Shown here piece after piece: positions 35,698-45,245 of a DNA stretch of 64,000 nt. The notes under the pieces are model-generated. The model made no database searches and had not been told where the DNA came from. It worked only from the letters and a program-made list of their open reading frames with translations. Origin of the DNA: Peribacillus simplex NBRC 15720 = DSM 1321 (GTDB taxonomy: Bacteria; Bacillota; Bacilli; Bacillales; DSM-1321); NCBI RefSeq assembly GCF_002243645.1, contig NZ_CP017704.1, forward strand, positions 5,164,001-5,228,000, in the 5' to 3' direction. The first letter of the stretch is position 1. Each line of letters starts with the position of its first letter. A program made the position numbers and the translations under genes.

Positions 35698-36859
35698 AAA
35701 AATGCAGTTTTGGGGCTACCGCCGTCCGGATGGACGCGTCGGTGTCCGGAATCATGTACTGATTTTGCCAACGATAACATGTGCAACTCAAACAGCTCAG
35801 CGCGTCACAGAATTGGTGAGCGGAACTGTCACATTCATTCATCAGCATGGCTGTGCTCAAGTGGGCACTGATTATGATCAAACGGCCAGAACCTATGCCG
35901 GAATGGGCATGAACCCAAATGTATACGGTGTCATAGTACTCGGACTTGGCTGTGAAACACATCAGGCGCACCGCATTGGAGATGAAATTGCCAAATGCGG
36001 TAAACCAGTGGAAACTGTATCGATCCAGGATCATGGCGGCACTCTTCAAACCATTGCCGAAGTAGCTAAAATTGCGGTCAAAATGGTCCAGGATGCCTCG
36101 ATGGTGCAACGGGAATTATGTGATTTTAGCGAGCTGATTGTCGGCACAGAATGCGGTGGGTCGGATGCATGCTCCGGCTTATCGGCTAACCCCGCAGTCG
36201 GACGTACAAGCGATTTGGTTGTTCAGCAGGGGGGAACCGCAATATTAGCGGAAACGACTGAACTCATCGGTGCAGAGCATTTGATCGCTAACCGGGCGGT
36301 AAACGACCAGGTAGCCAAAAAAGCTTATGCAGTTATTAAAATGATGGAAGACCGCTCGATACAAATGGGCGTAGACATCCGCACCGGAAATCCGAGTCCG
36401 GGAAACATTGAGGGAGGTCTCAGCTCACTTGAAGAAAAATCACTGGGGGCAGCGACAAAATCAGGCACAACCAGACTTGAAGAAGTCATTGATTATGCCC
36501 AGGTGCCCACAAAAAAAGGGCTCGTATGGATGGATACGCCTGGCCACGACATTGAGCAATTGACGGGAATGGTCGCAGGCGGTGCCCAAATCGTTCTCTT
36601 TACAAGCGGAAGAGGCACGCCAACGGGTTCTCCTATATCACCCGTCATAAAAATCTCAACTAATACACCAATGTTTGACAGGATGAATGAAAATATGGAT
36701 TTAAATGCTGGTACGATTGTCGATGGTTTAGAAACTGTTGATGAAGTGGGCAGGCGAATTATGGAAGAAATTCAACATGTTTCAAACGGAAAACTAACAA
36801 AAGCGGAGATTTTAAAGCAGCATGACTTTGGTATATGGAGAATTGGACCGACATTCTAA
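35687..36859 (+). CDS. UxaA-type dehydratase, large catalytic subunit
   Basis: About 390 residues. Start is TTG at 35687 (8 bases after AAGGGG) or GTG at 35678. Family motifs: [51 protein letters not shown] and [18 protein letters not shown]. These enzymes dehydrate altronate- or galactarate-like hydroxyacids with iron. Together with the SAF subunit it offers a second dehydratase in the cluster, presumably for a different C2 or C3 stereoisomer than the IlvD-type enzyme. Confidence 0.9.
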   Translation: MLNEKMQFWGYRRPDGRVGVRNHVLILPTITCATQTAQRVTELVSGTVTFIHQHGCAQVGTDYDQTARTYAGMGMNPNVYGVIVLGLGCETHQAHRIGDEIAKCGKPVETVSIQDHGGTLQTIAEVAKIAVKMVQDASMVQRELCDFSELIVGTECGGSDACSGLSANPAVGRTSDLVVQQGGTAILAETTELIGAEHLIANRAVNDQVAKKAYAVIKMMEDRSIQMGVDIRTGNPSPGNIEGGLSSLEEKSLGAATKSGTTRLEEVIDYAQVPTKKGLVWMDTPGHDIEQLTGMVAGGAQIVLFTSGRGTPTGSPISPVIKISTNTPMFDRMNENMDLNAGTIVDGLETVDEVGRRIMEEIQHVSNGKLTKAEILKQHDFGIWRIGPTF

Positions 36860-36881
36860 AACGAAAAAGGAGCTAAAGATT

Positions 36882-38351
36882 ATGATATCAACTACATTTG
36901 CAACGAAAACATATAAAAATTTCATTAATAATGAGTGGGTGAGTGCATCTTCTGGAAATACAATCGAAAGCATTAATCCTGCGGACAAAGAACCGGTTGG
37001 CTACGTTCAAAGCTCAACGGAAGATGACTTGAACAAAGCTGTAGCTTCTGCGCATAAAGCAAAGAGTGATTGGCGCAGGCTCGGGCAGTCTGCCCGTGGA
37101 CAAATCCTTTTCAAAGCGGCCAATATATTGGAAGAAAATCTAGATGAAATTGCCGAAACCATGACTCGCGAAATGGGTAAAACGTTACCGGAAGCAAAAG
37201 GTGAAACGGCACGAGGTGTTGCAATCCTGCGTTACTATGCTGGGGAAGGGATGCGGAAAGACGGAGATGTTATCCCATCATCCGATAAAGATGCCCTAAT
37301 GTTTACGAAACGCACCCCACTTGGTGTTGTCGGGATAATCACGCCATGGAACTTCCCGGTTGCAATTCCCATTTGGAAAATGGCTCCTGCTCTTGTATAT
37401 GGCAACTCAATCGTATGGAAACCCGCTACGGAGGGTGCCGTTACAGCAGCGAAAGTGATGGAATGCTTCACCAAAGCAGGCTTCCCTGAGGGCGTAGTGA
37501 ACTTCATTACCGGTAAGGGGTCGATCATCGGTCAAGGACTCATAGATCATCCGCATTTAAATGCGATCACATTTACCGGTTCTGAAAGTGTCGGTCAGAG
37601 CGTCGCAAAATCAGCTTCCGCCCGCGGGATAAAATACCAGCTTGAAATGGGTGGCAAGAATCCAGTCATCGTAACGAAAGATGCGAACATCGACCAAGCT
37701 GTCGAGGCGGTCATCAGCGGTGGATTTCGTTCCTCCGGCCAGAAATGCACAGCTTCAAGTCGTGTTGTTGTTGAATCATTGGTCTATGATGAATTCAAAC
37801 AAAAACTGGTAAAAGCAGCAGCGGCAATTACAGTCGGCAACGGTCTTCAAGAAGGTATTTGGATGGGCCCATGTGCAAGCGAAAGCCAGTTCAATACGGT
37901 GACAGAGTACATTGAAAAAGGCAAGCAGGAGGGCGCAAAACTCATACATGGCGGGGAGATATTAACTGGCGGAGACTATGATAGAGGCTTTTTCATTACA
38001 CCAGCGATTTTTGAAGACGTGACGTCCGAAATGGAGATTGCACAGGCAGAAATTTTTGGGCCAGTTATCGCGCTTATAAAAGCAACCGATCTTGTCGAAG
38101 CGATTGACTTGGCAAATAATACGAAATACGGATTGAGTGCATCAATCTTTACATCAAATATTAGCTCAATTCTGGAATTCATTGATGAAATTGAAGCAGG
38201 GCTTGTCCGCATTAACGCAGAAAGCGCGGGCGTAGAGTTGCAAGCTCCATTCGGAGGCATGAAAGCATCGAGCACGGGTTCGCGAGAGCAAGGTGAAGCT
38301 GCGAAAGAATTTTATACTGCCATAAAAACAGTTTTTATTAAAGGTTCTTAA
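36882..38351 (+). CDS. Aldehyde dehydrogenase, alpha-ketoglutarate semialdehyde dehydrogenase type
   Basis: A 489-residue NAD(P)-dependent aldehyde dehydrogenase starting at the ATG 36882 after AAAAAGGAG. Catalytic Glu255 (LEMGGKNP) and Cys289 (GQKCTASSR) are present, with the TPWNFPV and FTGSESVG motifs. It is closest in pattern to 2,5-dioxovalerate (KGSA) dehydrogenases, which make 2-oxoglutarate. This fits the FAH-type and DHDPS-type enzymes around it. The specific assignment depends on context. Confidence 0.85.
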   Translation: MISTTFATKTYKNFINNEWVSASSGNTIESINPADKEPVGYVQSSTEDDLNKAVASAHKAKSDWRRLGQSARGQILFKAANILEENLDEIAETMTREMGKTLPEAKGETARGVAILRYYAGEGMRKDGDVIPSSDKDALMFTKRTPLGVVGIITPWNFPVAIPIWKMAPALVYGNSIVWKPATEGAVTAAKVMECFTKAGFPEGVVNFITGKGSIIGQGLIDHPHLNAITFTGSESVGQSVAKSASARGIKYQLEMGGKNPVIVTKDANIDQAVEAVISGGFRSSGQKCTASSRVVVESLVYDEFKQKLVKAAAAITVGNGLQEGIWMGPCASESQFNTVTEYIEKGKQEGAKLIHGGEILTGGDYDRGFFITPAIFEDVTSEMEIAQAEIFGPVIALIKATDLVEAIDLANNTKYGLSASIFTSNISSILEFIDEIEAGLVRINAESAGVELQAPFGGMKASSTGSREQGEAAKEFYTAIKTVFIKGS

Positions 38352-38394
38352 CAAGTGCAAGGGAGGTTTCCATGTTTGAAAATCTCTCTTCCTT

Positions 38395-38636
38395 CCAAAA
38401 ATTTCATTATTCAGGAGCAAAGCCTTGGTATTCATTACTACGAAGGCAAGGACATTCTCGATTATATGAAAAATCCAGAATTATTCGATTATGAAAATGG
38501 TTATGTGAACATTCCGGATAAACCGGGTCTTGGGGTGGATATTGCTGAGAAAAAAGTGAAGCAGGCAGCAGAAACCGGACATGATTGGAAAAACCCAATT
38601 TGGCGTAAAGAAGACGGAATTATCGCTGAATGGTAA
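38395..38636 (+). pseudogene. C-terminal remnant of an enolase-superfamily sugar-acid dehydratase
   Basis: About 80 codons matching the end of mandelate racemase/galactonate dehydratase-type proteins: NFIIQEQSLGIHYYEG, then YENGYVNIPDKPGLGVDI. The catalytic barrel (about 300 residues) is gone; upstream of 38395 the frame holds unrelated bases from the gap after the aldehyde dehydrogenase. A frame from ATG 38355 is open but is unlikely to make a functional protein. A deletion removed most of a dehydratase once encoded in this cluster. Confidence 0.8.
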
Positions 38637-38653
38637 TAAAAGGAGGAAAAATA

Positions 38654-39565
38654 ATGGACTTTCATGGCATCATTCCACCGGTAGTGACCTTATTTGATGA
38701 AACGGGGAACTTAGATATGGCGCTGAACAGAAGGTATATCGACCTATTAATCTCACGGAATATTGACGGTATTTTGTTAATGGGTAGTTCAGGTGAGTTC
38801 TCATCACTTACAACAGAAGAAAGAAAATTATACGTACGCGAAATGATAAAGCACATTAACGGACGAGTGCCAGTTATGGCCGGAGTCGGTCATACCGCAT
38901 TAAAAGAGGTGCATGAACTGACTTCTTATGCAGAAGAGCATGGAGCGAACGGCGTTCTCGTAGTCAACCCATATTACTGGAAGCTGTCTGACGAGCAATT
39001 ATACCGGCATTTTTCCAGCGTAGCGAATCATACTAATTTGCAAGTTTTCATTTATAACATCCCGCTCTTGACGGGACAAAATTTATCAATCGAATTGATT
39101 AAAAAATTAGCCGTAGATCATTCTAACATTGCAGGTATTAAAGAGACGGTCAGTGATTTTGGCCACCTTCGTCAAGTGCTGGCGGAAGTTAAGAAAGTTC
39201 GCAGTGATTTTCGAGTCTTCTCTGCGTTTGACGAGCATTTGCTTCCGGCTCAAATGATTGGTGCAGCTGGGAGCATTAATGGAAGCGCTGTATTTGCCCC
39301 GGAAATATCCGTTCATTTATATGAATCGTATCATAAAGGTGATCTTGCAGAAGCACAGAAAAATCATCAAGTGATTTCAAAACTGATGGATGTGTACAAT
39401 TACGGTCCGACATTTTTTACAGCCATGAAAGAAGCCGTTCATCAGCGCTGGTTTGACATTGCGGCAGGACACCGTCCACCATGCGATGTATACCCTGCTG
39501 ATTTGAGTGACAAAGTAGCTGCTCTCTTAAAAAATATAGATATGAAAGAAGGCGTCCAAAAATGA
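38654..39565 (+). CDS. Dihydrodipicolinate synthase-family lyase (2-keto-3-deoxy sugar acid aldolase/dehydratase)
   Basis: A 303-residue TIM-barrel enzyme starting at ATG 38654 after AGGAGG. The Schiff-base Lys is in NIAGIKET (about residue 163), with the partner Tyr in FIYNIP (about 136) and GSSGEF near residue 45. Members of this branch either cleave 2-keto-3-deoxy acids to pyruvate or dehydrate them to alpha-ketoglutarate semialdehyde. The adjoining semialdehyde dehydrogenase favours the second, but both are open. It overlaps the next gene by 4 bases. Confidence 0.85.
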   Translation: MDFHGIIPPVVTLFDETGNLDMALNRRYIDLLISRNIDGILLMGSSGEFSSLTTEERKLYVREMIKHINGRVPVMAGVGHTALKEVHELTSYAEEHGANGVLVVNPYYWKLSDEQLYRHFSSVANHTNLQVFIYNIPLLTGQNLSIELIKKLAVDHSNIAGIKETVSDFGHLRQVLAEVKKVRSDFRVFSAFDEHLLPAQMIGAAGSINGSAVFAPEISVHLYESYHKGDLAEAQKNHQVISKLMDVYNYGPTFFTAMKEAVHQRWFDIAAGHRPPCDVYPADLSDKVAALLKNIDMKEGVQK

Positions 39566-40509
39566 AAGAATCACGCGACTTGCTCGAACAATTAGGCTAC
39601 CCATCTACTGATCTTAAAGAACTGCCTACATCAAAGAAAACATTTCCAGATGGCGCTCAATACCGCATTGAACTACCAAGTGTTGAAGGTCCAGCTGCCC
39701 TAAAAGAAACATTGAAAGAAATTGACCGCCTCGGTTTGACTGTTCACCGAATATCTCAGGGAAGCGGCATCATGCTTCAAACGGATGAAGAAATTAAAGA
39801 AATGTGTGAAATGACAGCAGAGCGCGGAATGGAGCTGAGTTTGTTTGTCGGTCCCAGGGGTTCATGGGATGTCAGTGCGGGACCGCTTACGCCAGGAGGT
39901 AAATCTCAGGGAATCCGCCATGAAGGATCGGACCAGCTTGTTTATGCCATGGAAGACTTGAAAAGAGGAGCTGCACTTGGTCTTCGCGGTGCGTTAGTTG
40001 CGGATGAAGGACTCCTTCTTTTAACGAAAGAAATGAAAAAATACGGACAGCTTCCGGAAGACTTTGTTGTTAAAGTATCGGTTCAAATGGGTTCAGCCAA
40101 TCCAGTATCCGTTAAATTAATGGAAGACATCGGAGCGGATACCTACAACGTGCCACCTGCATTAACGCTGTCTAAACTTGCAGCGATCCGACAATCAATA
40201 AACATTCCAATTGATTTATACGTTGAAGTGCCGGATACCTTCGGCGGCTTTCTTCGCTATTATGAAATACCAGAAATTATCCGTGTATTGGCGCCTGTAT
40301 ACATCAAATTTGGTCTACGTAATCACCCTGATGTATACCCATCAGGGAAACAATGGGAAAGTACGAACATCTCACTCGCTCAAGAACGTGTACGCCGTGC
40401 CGCAATTGGTATTCAAATGATCGAACGATACTTTCCAGAAGCAAAAACATCGAAACTCGGTGCAGAAGGACTCGGAATTGCGAAAATCGAAAAGGCAGCA
40501 GCAAAATAG
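39562..40509 (+). CDS. TIM-barrel protein resembling U32 peptidases, function unknown
   Basis: A 315-residue protein coupled (ATGA) to the lyase gene. It begins SRDLLEQLGYPSTDL and has regular alpha/beta spacing with phrases LSLFVGPRGSWD, KVSVQMGSANPVS and IPIDLYVEVPD, consistent with a barrel related to proteins annotated as U32 peptidases. No protease active site is established for this branch. Its place between a lyase and a hydroxyacid dehydrogenase points to an enzyme of sugar-acid breakdown rather than proteolysis. Confidence 0.6.
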   Translation: MKESRDLLEQLGYPSTDLKELPTSKKTFPDGAQYRIELPSVEGPAALKETLKEIDRLGLTVHRISQGSGIMLQTDEEIKEMCEMTAERGMELSLFVGPRGSWDVSAGPLTPGGKSQGIRHEGSDQLVYAMEDLKRGAALGLRGALVADEGLLLLTKEMKKYGQLPEDFVVKVSVQMGSANPVSVKLMEDIGADTYNVPPALTLSKLAAIRQSINIPIDLYVEVPDTFGGFLRYYEIPEIIRVLAPVYIKFGLRNHPDVYPSGKQWESTNISLAQERVRRAAIGIQMIERYFPEAKTSKLGAEGLGIAKIEKAAAK

Positions 40510-40576
40510 ATGATTTTAATGAGAGTGATCCCCTCTGATATTCCGGTGTTTATTACTATTAAGGAGTGGAGCCCAA

Positions 40577-41536
40577 ATGACCTTCAAAATATTGTTAACG
40601 GATTACGAATTTGAGCATTTGCAATATGAAGAAGAGGTTTTTCAAGAAAGCGGACTGGATATCGATTTCATCAAAGCGCAATGCAAAACGGAAGAAGAAG
40701 TAATGGAGAAGGCAAAAGAAGCGGATGCAATCTTAAATCAATATGCTCCTATCTCACGCCGAGTCATTGAGTCGCTTGAGAACACCAAAATCATTTCCCG
40801 CTATGGTGTTGGCGTCAATACAATTGATCTCAATGCGGCTAAGGAAAAGGGGATTACTGTCGCCAATGTACCGGATTATGGCATGGAAGAAGTATCGAAT
40901 CATGCATTGGCACTTTTACTTTCGTCGGCGCGGAAAGTGACACTGTTAAACAAGGAAGTGAAAAAAGGTAACTGGGACTTTAAAGTGTGTGTACCGATTC
41001 ATCGTTTTAACGAGCAAACTGTTGGGGTTCTAGGCTTTGGCCGGATTCCGCGCCGTTTGATTGAAAAGGTGAAACCGCTCGGTTTTAAAACTGCTGCTTA
41101 CGACCCTTTCGTATCGGCGGCAGACATGGCTGCTGTCGGGGTTCAAAAAATGGATCTTGACGAAATTATAGGCGAAGCCGATTATTTGTCGATCCATGTG
41201 CCCTTAATTGATGATACATACCACCTGATCAATGAGGAGCGCCTTAAACGAATGAAAAGTAATGCGGTCATCATTAACACGGCACGTGGACCGATAATCG
41301 ATGAAAAAGCACTTTCCTATGCACTTGAAAAAGGGATAATTGCAGGTGCAGCACTTGATGTGACAGAAAATGAGCCAGTCCGCATCGATAGCCCGCTACT
41401 CACAATGGACAATGTCATCATTACACCGCACAGCGCCTGGTATTCTGAGGAAGCGATGGTTGAACTTCGTCAAAAAGCAGCAAGAAATATCGTTCAGGTC
41501 TTAAAAGGAGAAAAAACACCATACGCATTAACCTAA
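40577..41536 (+). CDS. D-isomer-specific 2-hydroxyacid dehydrogenase (CtBP-like)
   Basis: A 319-residue NAD(P)-dependent dehydrogenase. The Rossmann motif is VGVLGFGRIPRR (about 149-160), where the third Gly of GxGxxG is Pro. Catalytic Arg is in NTARGPIIDE, Glu in DVTENEPV and His in ITPHSAW. It interconverts a 2-keto acid and a D-2-hydroxyacid. In this pathway it might reduce glyoxylate/hydroxypyruvate-like products or oxidise the sugar acid. The ribosome site is AAGGAGTGG. Confidence 0.88.
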   Translation: MTFKILLTDYEFEHLQYEEEVFQESGLDIDFIKAQCKTEEEVMEKAKEADAILNQYAPISRRVIESLENTKIISRYGVGVNTIDLNAAKEKGITVANVPDYGMEEVSNHALALLLSSARKVTLLNKEVKKGNWDFKVCVPIHRFNEQTVGVLGFGRIPRRLIEKVKPLGFKTAAYDPFVSAADMAAVGVQKMDLDEIIGEADYLSIHVPLIDDTYHLINEERLKRMKSNAVIINTARGPIIDEKALSYALEKGIIAGAALDVTENEPVRIDSPLLTMDNVIITPHSAWYSEEAMVELRQKAARNIVQVLKGEKTPYALT

Positions 41537-41550
41537 GAAAGGGGAAAAAT

Positions 41551-42414
41551 ATGAAAATAGCGACTTTTTCCGTGCAAACCGAACAGCACATCGGCATTGT
41601 TCAAGATGATCAAATTATTAGCTTAACGGTTCTCGGTCCAGAAGAATTTCCTTCTTGTATGAAAAAATTTATAGAACGAGGCAGCGAATTGCGTTCACGT
41701 GCTGAACAGTTAATCGAGCAACGGGTAAATGACGATGCAATATTCAAACTGTCAGAAGTAAAGATCCTGCCGCCAATCGCAAAGCCGGATAAAATCATTT
41801 GCGTAGGACTTAACTATTTTGATCATTGCAAGGAAACCGGGATGGAGCCGCCAGATTCGCCGGTCATTTTTTCAAAATATGCGAATGCGATTGCCGGACA
41901 TAATGATGCGATTGAAATCCCAATTAATTCAACCGAGGTCGACTTTGAGGCAGAGCTTGCGTTTGTCATTGGAAGAGAAGCGAAACATGTGTCAGAAGAA
42001 GAAGCGTATGACTACGTCTTTGGCTATACGATTATGAATGATATTAGCGCCCGAGATTTGCAATTTCAGGACGGCCAGTGGTCAAGAGGCAAAACGGCGG
42101 ACACATTTGCTCCATTTGGACCTGTTGTCGTTACACATGAAGAAGTGGGTGATCCTCACAATCTAGCGATTTCGCTTGAACTAAACGGTGAAATTATGCA
42201 GGATTCAAATACAAGCAACCTAATTTTTACGGTTCCGAAAATCATATCATTTTTATCACAGTCCATGACACTAAAGCCAGGTGATTTGATTGCAACAGGT
42301 ACACCACCTGGCGTTGGAATGGGACGTAATCCGAAAATCTGGTTGAAAAACGGTGACCGGATGAACGTCAGTATTGAGAGAATCGGCACGCTTTCTAACT
42401 ACGTAAAAGCCTGA
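41551..42414 (+). CDS. Second fumarylacetoacetate hydrolase-family protein
   Basis: A 287-residue FAH enzyme of the common hydrolase/isomerase branch: VGLNYFDHCKETG, metal-binding VDFEAELAFVIG, YTIMNDISARDLQ and TGTPPGVGMGRNP. Such proteins hydrolyse acylpyruvates or 2,4-diketo acids. It differs strongly from the FAH protein at 34499, so the two are unlikely to be duplicates. In a sugar-acid cluster it may split a 2,4-diketo-3-deoxy acid to pyruvate and a short acid; inferred. Confidence 0.85.
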   Translation: MKIATFSVQTEQHIGIVQDDQIISLTVLGPEEFPSCMKKFIERGSELRSRAEQLIEQRVNDDAIFKLSEVKILPPIAKPDKIICVGLNYFDHCKETGMEPPDSPVIFSKYANAIAGHNDAIEIPINSTEVDFEAELAFVIGREAKHVSEEEAYDYVFGYTIMNDISARDLQFQDGQWSRGKTADTFAPFGPVVVTHEEVGDPHNLAISLELNGEIMQDSNTSNLIFTVPKIISFLSQSMTLKPGDLIATGTPPGVGMGRNPKIWLKNGDRMNVSIERIGTLSNYVKA

Positions 42415-42437
42415 CAAGAGAGAAAGAAGATGATGAC

Positions 42438-42687
42438 ATGGATGTTGTAACTATCGGAGAAACAATGACAGTGTTTACACCGAATGAAGAAGGGCCGATT
42501 CCTCACATCCCTCTTATGCCAACTGGCGGTGTCAACCTTGAAAACCTCGCTTCTTTTTTTAGGCAGGGGCCATCGCGGCGGGACTTGCGGTTCATTGATC
42601 AATCCTGCGAAATTGATTACAGATGAAGATTACAACAGGCTGGCAGAAACGGCAAAAAAATTCTCGGCTATCGTACAAAAAAGTTAA
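42438..42687 (+). pseudogene. Deletion fusion of a KDG kinase start and a KDPG aldolase end
   Basis: The first ~23 codons (MDVVTIGETMTVFTPNEEG) are the N-terminus of a PfkB-type 2-keto-3-deoxygluconate kinase. They continue in frame into IPLMPTGGVNLENLASFF, the phosphate-binding end of KDPG aldolase. Two one-base losses in G-runs (near 42567 and 42588) break the frame; the true aldolase ending (GSLINPAKLITDEDYNRL) resumes in another frame to 42687. So a kdgK-eda pair once stood here and was removed by a deletion followed by frameshifts. Intact kinase and aldolase genes are at 48044 and 51079. Confidence 0.85.
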
Positions 42688-42869
42688 AGCAGTCCGTCGC
42701 TTAAATGAATGTCAGTTCATAGGCGCTGGCTGAAAGTATGGATGGTGTGTTATTTCCTCCTTTCCGACCAATTTGATGTATCTCGTTCATTCTTTTAGTA
42801 GTCCATCAAGGATGTTATTGCTGGTGGACAGTAGATAAATTCAGACAAACCAGAAAGGGGAAAAGTGCT

Positions 42870-43685
42870 ATGTTAATAGAAAAGTACAGAAATCTGCAGG
42901 GTATTCTCCAAAAAATGGAGTCGGTTGTGGTCGCTTTTTCAGGAGGGGTGGACAGCACGTTTTTGCTAAAAGTCGCGATTGATACTTTGGGTTATGATAA
43001 TGTGTTAGCCATTACAGCAGATTCGGAAACCTATCCTTCGAGTGAGTTGAAAGAAGCCCTTATGCTATCAAAATGGATTGGTGCCAACCATCGTGTCATT
43101 CAAACTTCGGAATTGGCCATTCCTGGATATACATCAAATAATCAAAATCGCTGTTACTTTTGTAAAAGTAGTTTATTTGACCACCTGCTTCCTATACTTG
43201 AAGAATATGACTTTAATAATATTATTTATGGAGTTATTGCTGATGATGCAAACGAATTTCGTCCAGGCATGAAAGCAGCTAAAGAAAAAGGAATCAGGGG
43301 ACCTCTTCTAGAAGCCAATTTATTCAAAAAAGAAATAAGAGCATTGTCCAAGGAAGCCGGTTTGCCAACCTGGGATAAACCGTCATTTGCTTGCCTATCC
43401 TCACGAATAGCATATGGCGATATCATTACGAAGGAAAAATTAACCAAAGTGGATAAATCAGAGGCTTACTTAAAATCATTGGATATTCATCAGGTAAGAG
43501 TCAGGACGCATGAGGATACTGCCCGAATTGAAGTTGAACCCGATGATATGCCGCGAGTGCTTCAATACCATGTGGCGATCACGAAACGGCTGAAGCAATT
43601 TGGTTATAAGTATGTATCAATGGATCTCACGGGCTATACAAGCGGAAGTATGAATATAGCGCTTAAAAAGGAAGAAATGCTATGA
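42870..43685 (+). CDS. larE: LarE-type sulfur transferase for nickel-pincer cofactor
   Basis: A 271-residue ATP-dependent enzyme that activates and inserts sulfur into the pyridinium biscarboxylate made by LarB. The PP-loop is SGGVDS (24-29). Three cysteines are notable: Cys95 and Cys98 (RCYFCKS) and Cys175 (FACLSSR). In L. plantarum LarE a single Cys (176) is sacrificed; homologues with three such cysteines, as in Thermotoga, carry a [4Fe-4S] cluster and can act repeatedly. This protein fits the three-cysteine type. It overlaps larB by 4 bases and has an AAAGGGG ribosome site. Confidence 0.92.
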   Translation: MLIEKYRNLQGILQKMESVVVAFSGGVDSTFLLKVAIDTLGYDNVLAITADSETYPSSELKEALMLSKWIGANHRVIQTSELAIPGYTSNNQNRCYFCKSSLFDHLLPILEEYDFNNIIYGVIADDANEFRPGMKAAKEKGIRGPLLEANLFKKEIRALSKEAGLPTWDKPSFACLSSRIAYGDIITKEKLTKVDKSEAYLKSLDIHQVRVRTHEDTARIEVEPDDMPRVLQYHVAITKRLKQFGYKYVSMDLTGYTSGSMNIALKKEEML

Positions 43686-44452
43686 TTGACGATATTTTGG
43701 AGCTGGTTCAAAAGGGTTCATTGACAGTCGCGGAAGCAAAGGAAAAACTTGCATCCTATGAAAATTTAGGGTTTGTAAAAATCGATCATCATCGTAAGAG
43801 AAGACAAGGCTTTCCCGAAATTGTGTTTGGAGAAGGGAAAACAGCTGAACAAATTTTAACGATTGTACAATCACTGCGGGCAAGGAATGATTCTGTACTT
43901 GTGACTCGTATTTCTCCGGAAAAAGCAGTATTTGTACAAAAAGAATGTAGTGATTTTGAGTATAACGATATGGCACGAACACTTGCATGGGTTAAAGAAA
44001 AACCTAAATCTGTTGGTTCATATATTGCAATTGTGTGCGCCGGGACATCAGATTTGTCCGTTGCTGAAGAAGCAGCCGTGACGGCCGAAACACTAGGTAT
44101 TCCAGTCAGGCGTATATACGATGTTGGTGTTGCTGGACTGCACCGCCTCCTTGATAATATTGACGAGATACGAGGGGCTACGGTATCAGTTTGTGTCGCG
44201 GGGATGGAAGGGGCACTTCCAAGTGTTTTAGGTGGCCTTGTCACGAATCCAATTATTGCTGTGCCGACAAGTATTGGTTACGGTGCTAATTTTCACGGTT
44301 TATCGGCACTGTTATCGATGCTCAATTCATGCGCATCGGGTGTAAGTGTGGTGAACATCGATAATGGATTTGGTGCAGCCTACAATGCAGCGATTATATA
44401 CAAACTTGTACATAAGAGGGAGGTCAATTGTGATGAGGACTTTATATTTTGA
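43682..44452 (+). CDS. larB: LarB, nickel-pincer cofactor biosynthesis carboxylase/hydrolase
   Basis: A 256-residue protein with a PurE-like C-terminal half (GTSDLSVAEEAAVTAETLG). LarB carboxylates and hydrolyses nicotinic acid adenine dinucleotide. The cysteine that binds the pyridinium ring in L. plantarum LarB (Cys221) matches Cys217 in LNSCASGVSVVNIDNGFG. It starts within larE (ATGA) and ends 20 bases inside larC1, so the three are tightly coupled. Confidence 0.93.
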   Translation: MIDDILELVQKGSLTVAEAKEKLASYENLGFVKIDHHRKRRQGFPEIVFGEGKTAEQILTIVQSLRARNDSVLVTRISPEKAVFVQKECSDFEYNDMARTLAWVKEKPKSVGSYIAIVCAGTSDLSVAEEAAVTAETLGIPVRRIYDVGVAGLHRLLDNIDEIRGATVSVCVAGMEGALPSVLGGLVTNPIIAVPTSIGYGANFHGLSALLSMLNSCASGVSVVNIDNGFGAAYNAAIIYKLVHKREVNCDEDFIF

Positions 44453-45245
44453 CTGCTTTTCCGGCATAAGCGGAGATATGGTTATTGGTGCATTGATTGA
44501 TGCAGGTGCAGACCCTGTACAAATGGAAGAAGAGTTAAAAAAGCTGAACATAGATGAAGAATATAATCTGTCATGGGGGAAGGTCGTCAAAAATGGCATT
44601 ACGAGTACTAAATTTGATGTCATTCTTACCAGTAAATCAGAGCAAACACATGAACACAGCCACAGTCATGGACACGAACACAGTCATGAACACGAACACA
44701 ACCATAGCCATGTGCTTCACCATCATCATGGCAGTCGTACCTACAAACAAATTGTGGAGGCTATCAATGAGGCAAACTTTAATGAATCGGTAACGAACAG
44801 GTCACTAGCCATTTTTAAGAAGATTGGTGAAGCGGAAGGGCACATACACGGGCTTCCTCTTGAAAAAGTTCACTTTCACGAGGTAGGAGCAGTAGATTCA
44901 ATAATAGATATAATCGGAGCTGCAATTTTAATCGATCAGCTAGGTATTGAATCAGTTCAGTCATCAGCCATTCCAACTGGATCTGGACATATACATATTG
45001 ATCACGGCATATATCCTGTTCCTGCACCTGCCACTCTTGAAATATTAAAGGGGGTACCGATTGCATCAAACGATATTCGATTTGAATTGACAACGCCGAC
45101 CGGTGCTGCCATCGCGGCAGTTTTAGCTGAAACATTTGGCTCGCTTCCAGCCATGACTGTCGAATCGATTGGCTATGGTGCGGGAACAAAAACATTTGAA
45201 AATCATCCGAACGTCCTTCGCATTATCATTGGGGAAATTCAATGA
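44433..45245 (+). CDS. larC: LarC1, N-terminal part of nickel insertion cyclometallase
   Basis: A 270-residue LarC N-terminal protein. ATG at 44433 is 8 bases after GGGAGGT. It begins TLYFDCFSGISGDM and has a His-rich loop (residues about 69-100, alternating His with Glu/Ser), a usual nickel-binding region. Motifs EKVHFHEVGAVDSIIDI and TTPTGAAI are conserved. LarC inserts nickel into the pincer ligand using CTP. Here the protein stops at 45245 and the rest is in the next gene. Confidence 0.9.
   Translation: MRTLYFDCFSGISGDMVIGALIDAGADPVQMEEELKKLNIDEEYNLSWGKVVKNGITSTKFDVILTSKSEQTHEHSHSHGHEHSHEHEHNHSHVLHHHHGSRTYKQIVEAINEANFNESVTNRSLAIFKKIGEAEGHIHGLPLEKVHFHEVGAVDSIIDIIGAAILIDQLGIESVQSSAIPTGSGHIHIDHGIYPVPAPATLEILKGVPIASNDIRFELTTPTGAAIAAVLAETFGSLPAMTVESIGYGAGTKTFENHPNVLRIIIGEIQ

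Noticed and set aside
38355-38394. Start of an apparent 93-residue protein after the aldehyde dehydrogenase
   Set aside because: The ATG has a GGAG nearby, but the first ~13 codons match nothing, while the rest is the tail of a much longer enzyme; treated as a pseudogene.
45170-45245. Classical -1 slippery heptamer at the larC1/larC2 junction
   Set aside because: AAAAACA and GGGGAAA are present, but neither is in the X-XXY-YYZ register of the larC1 frame.
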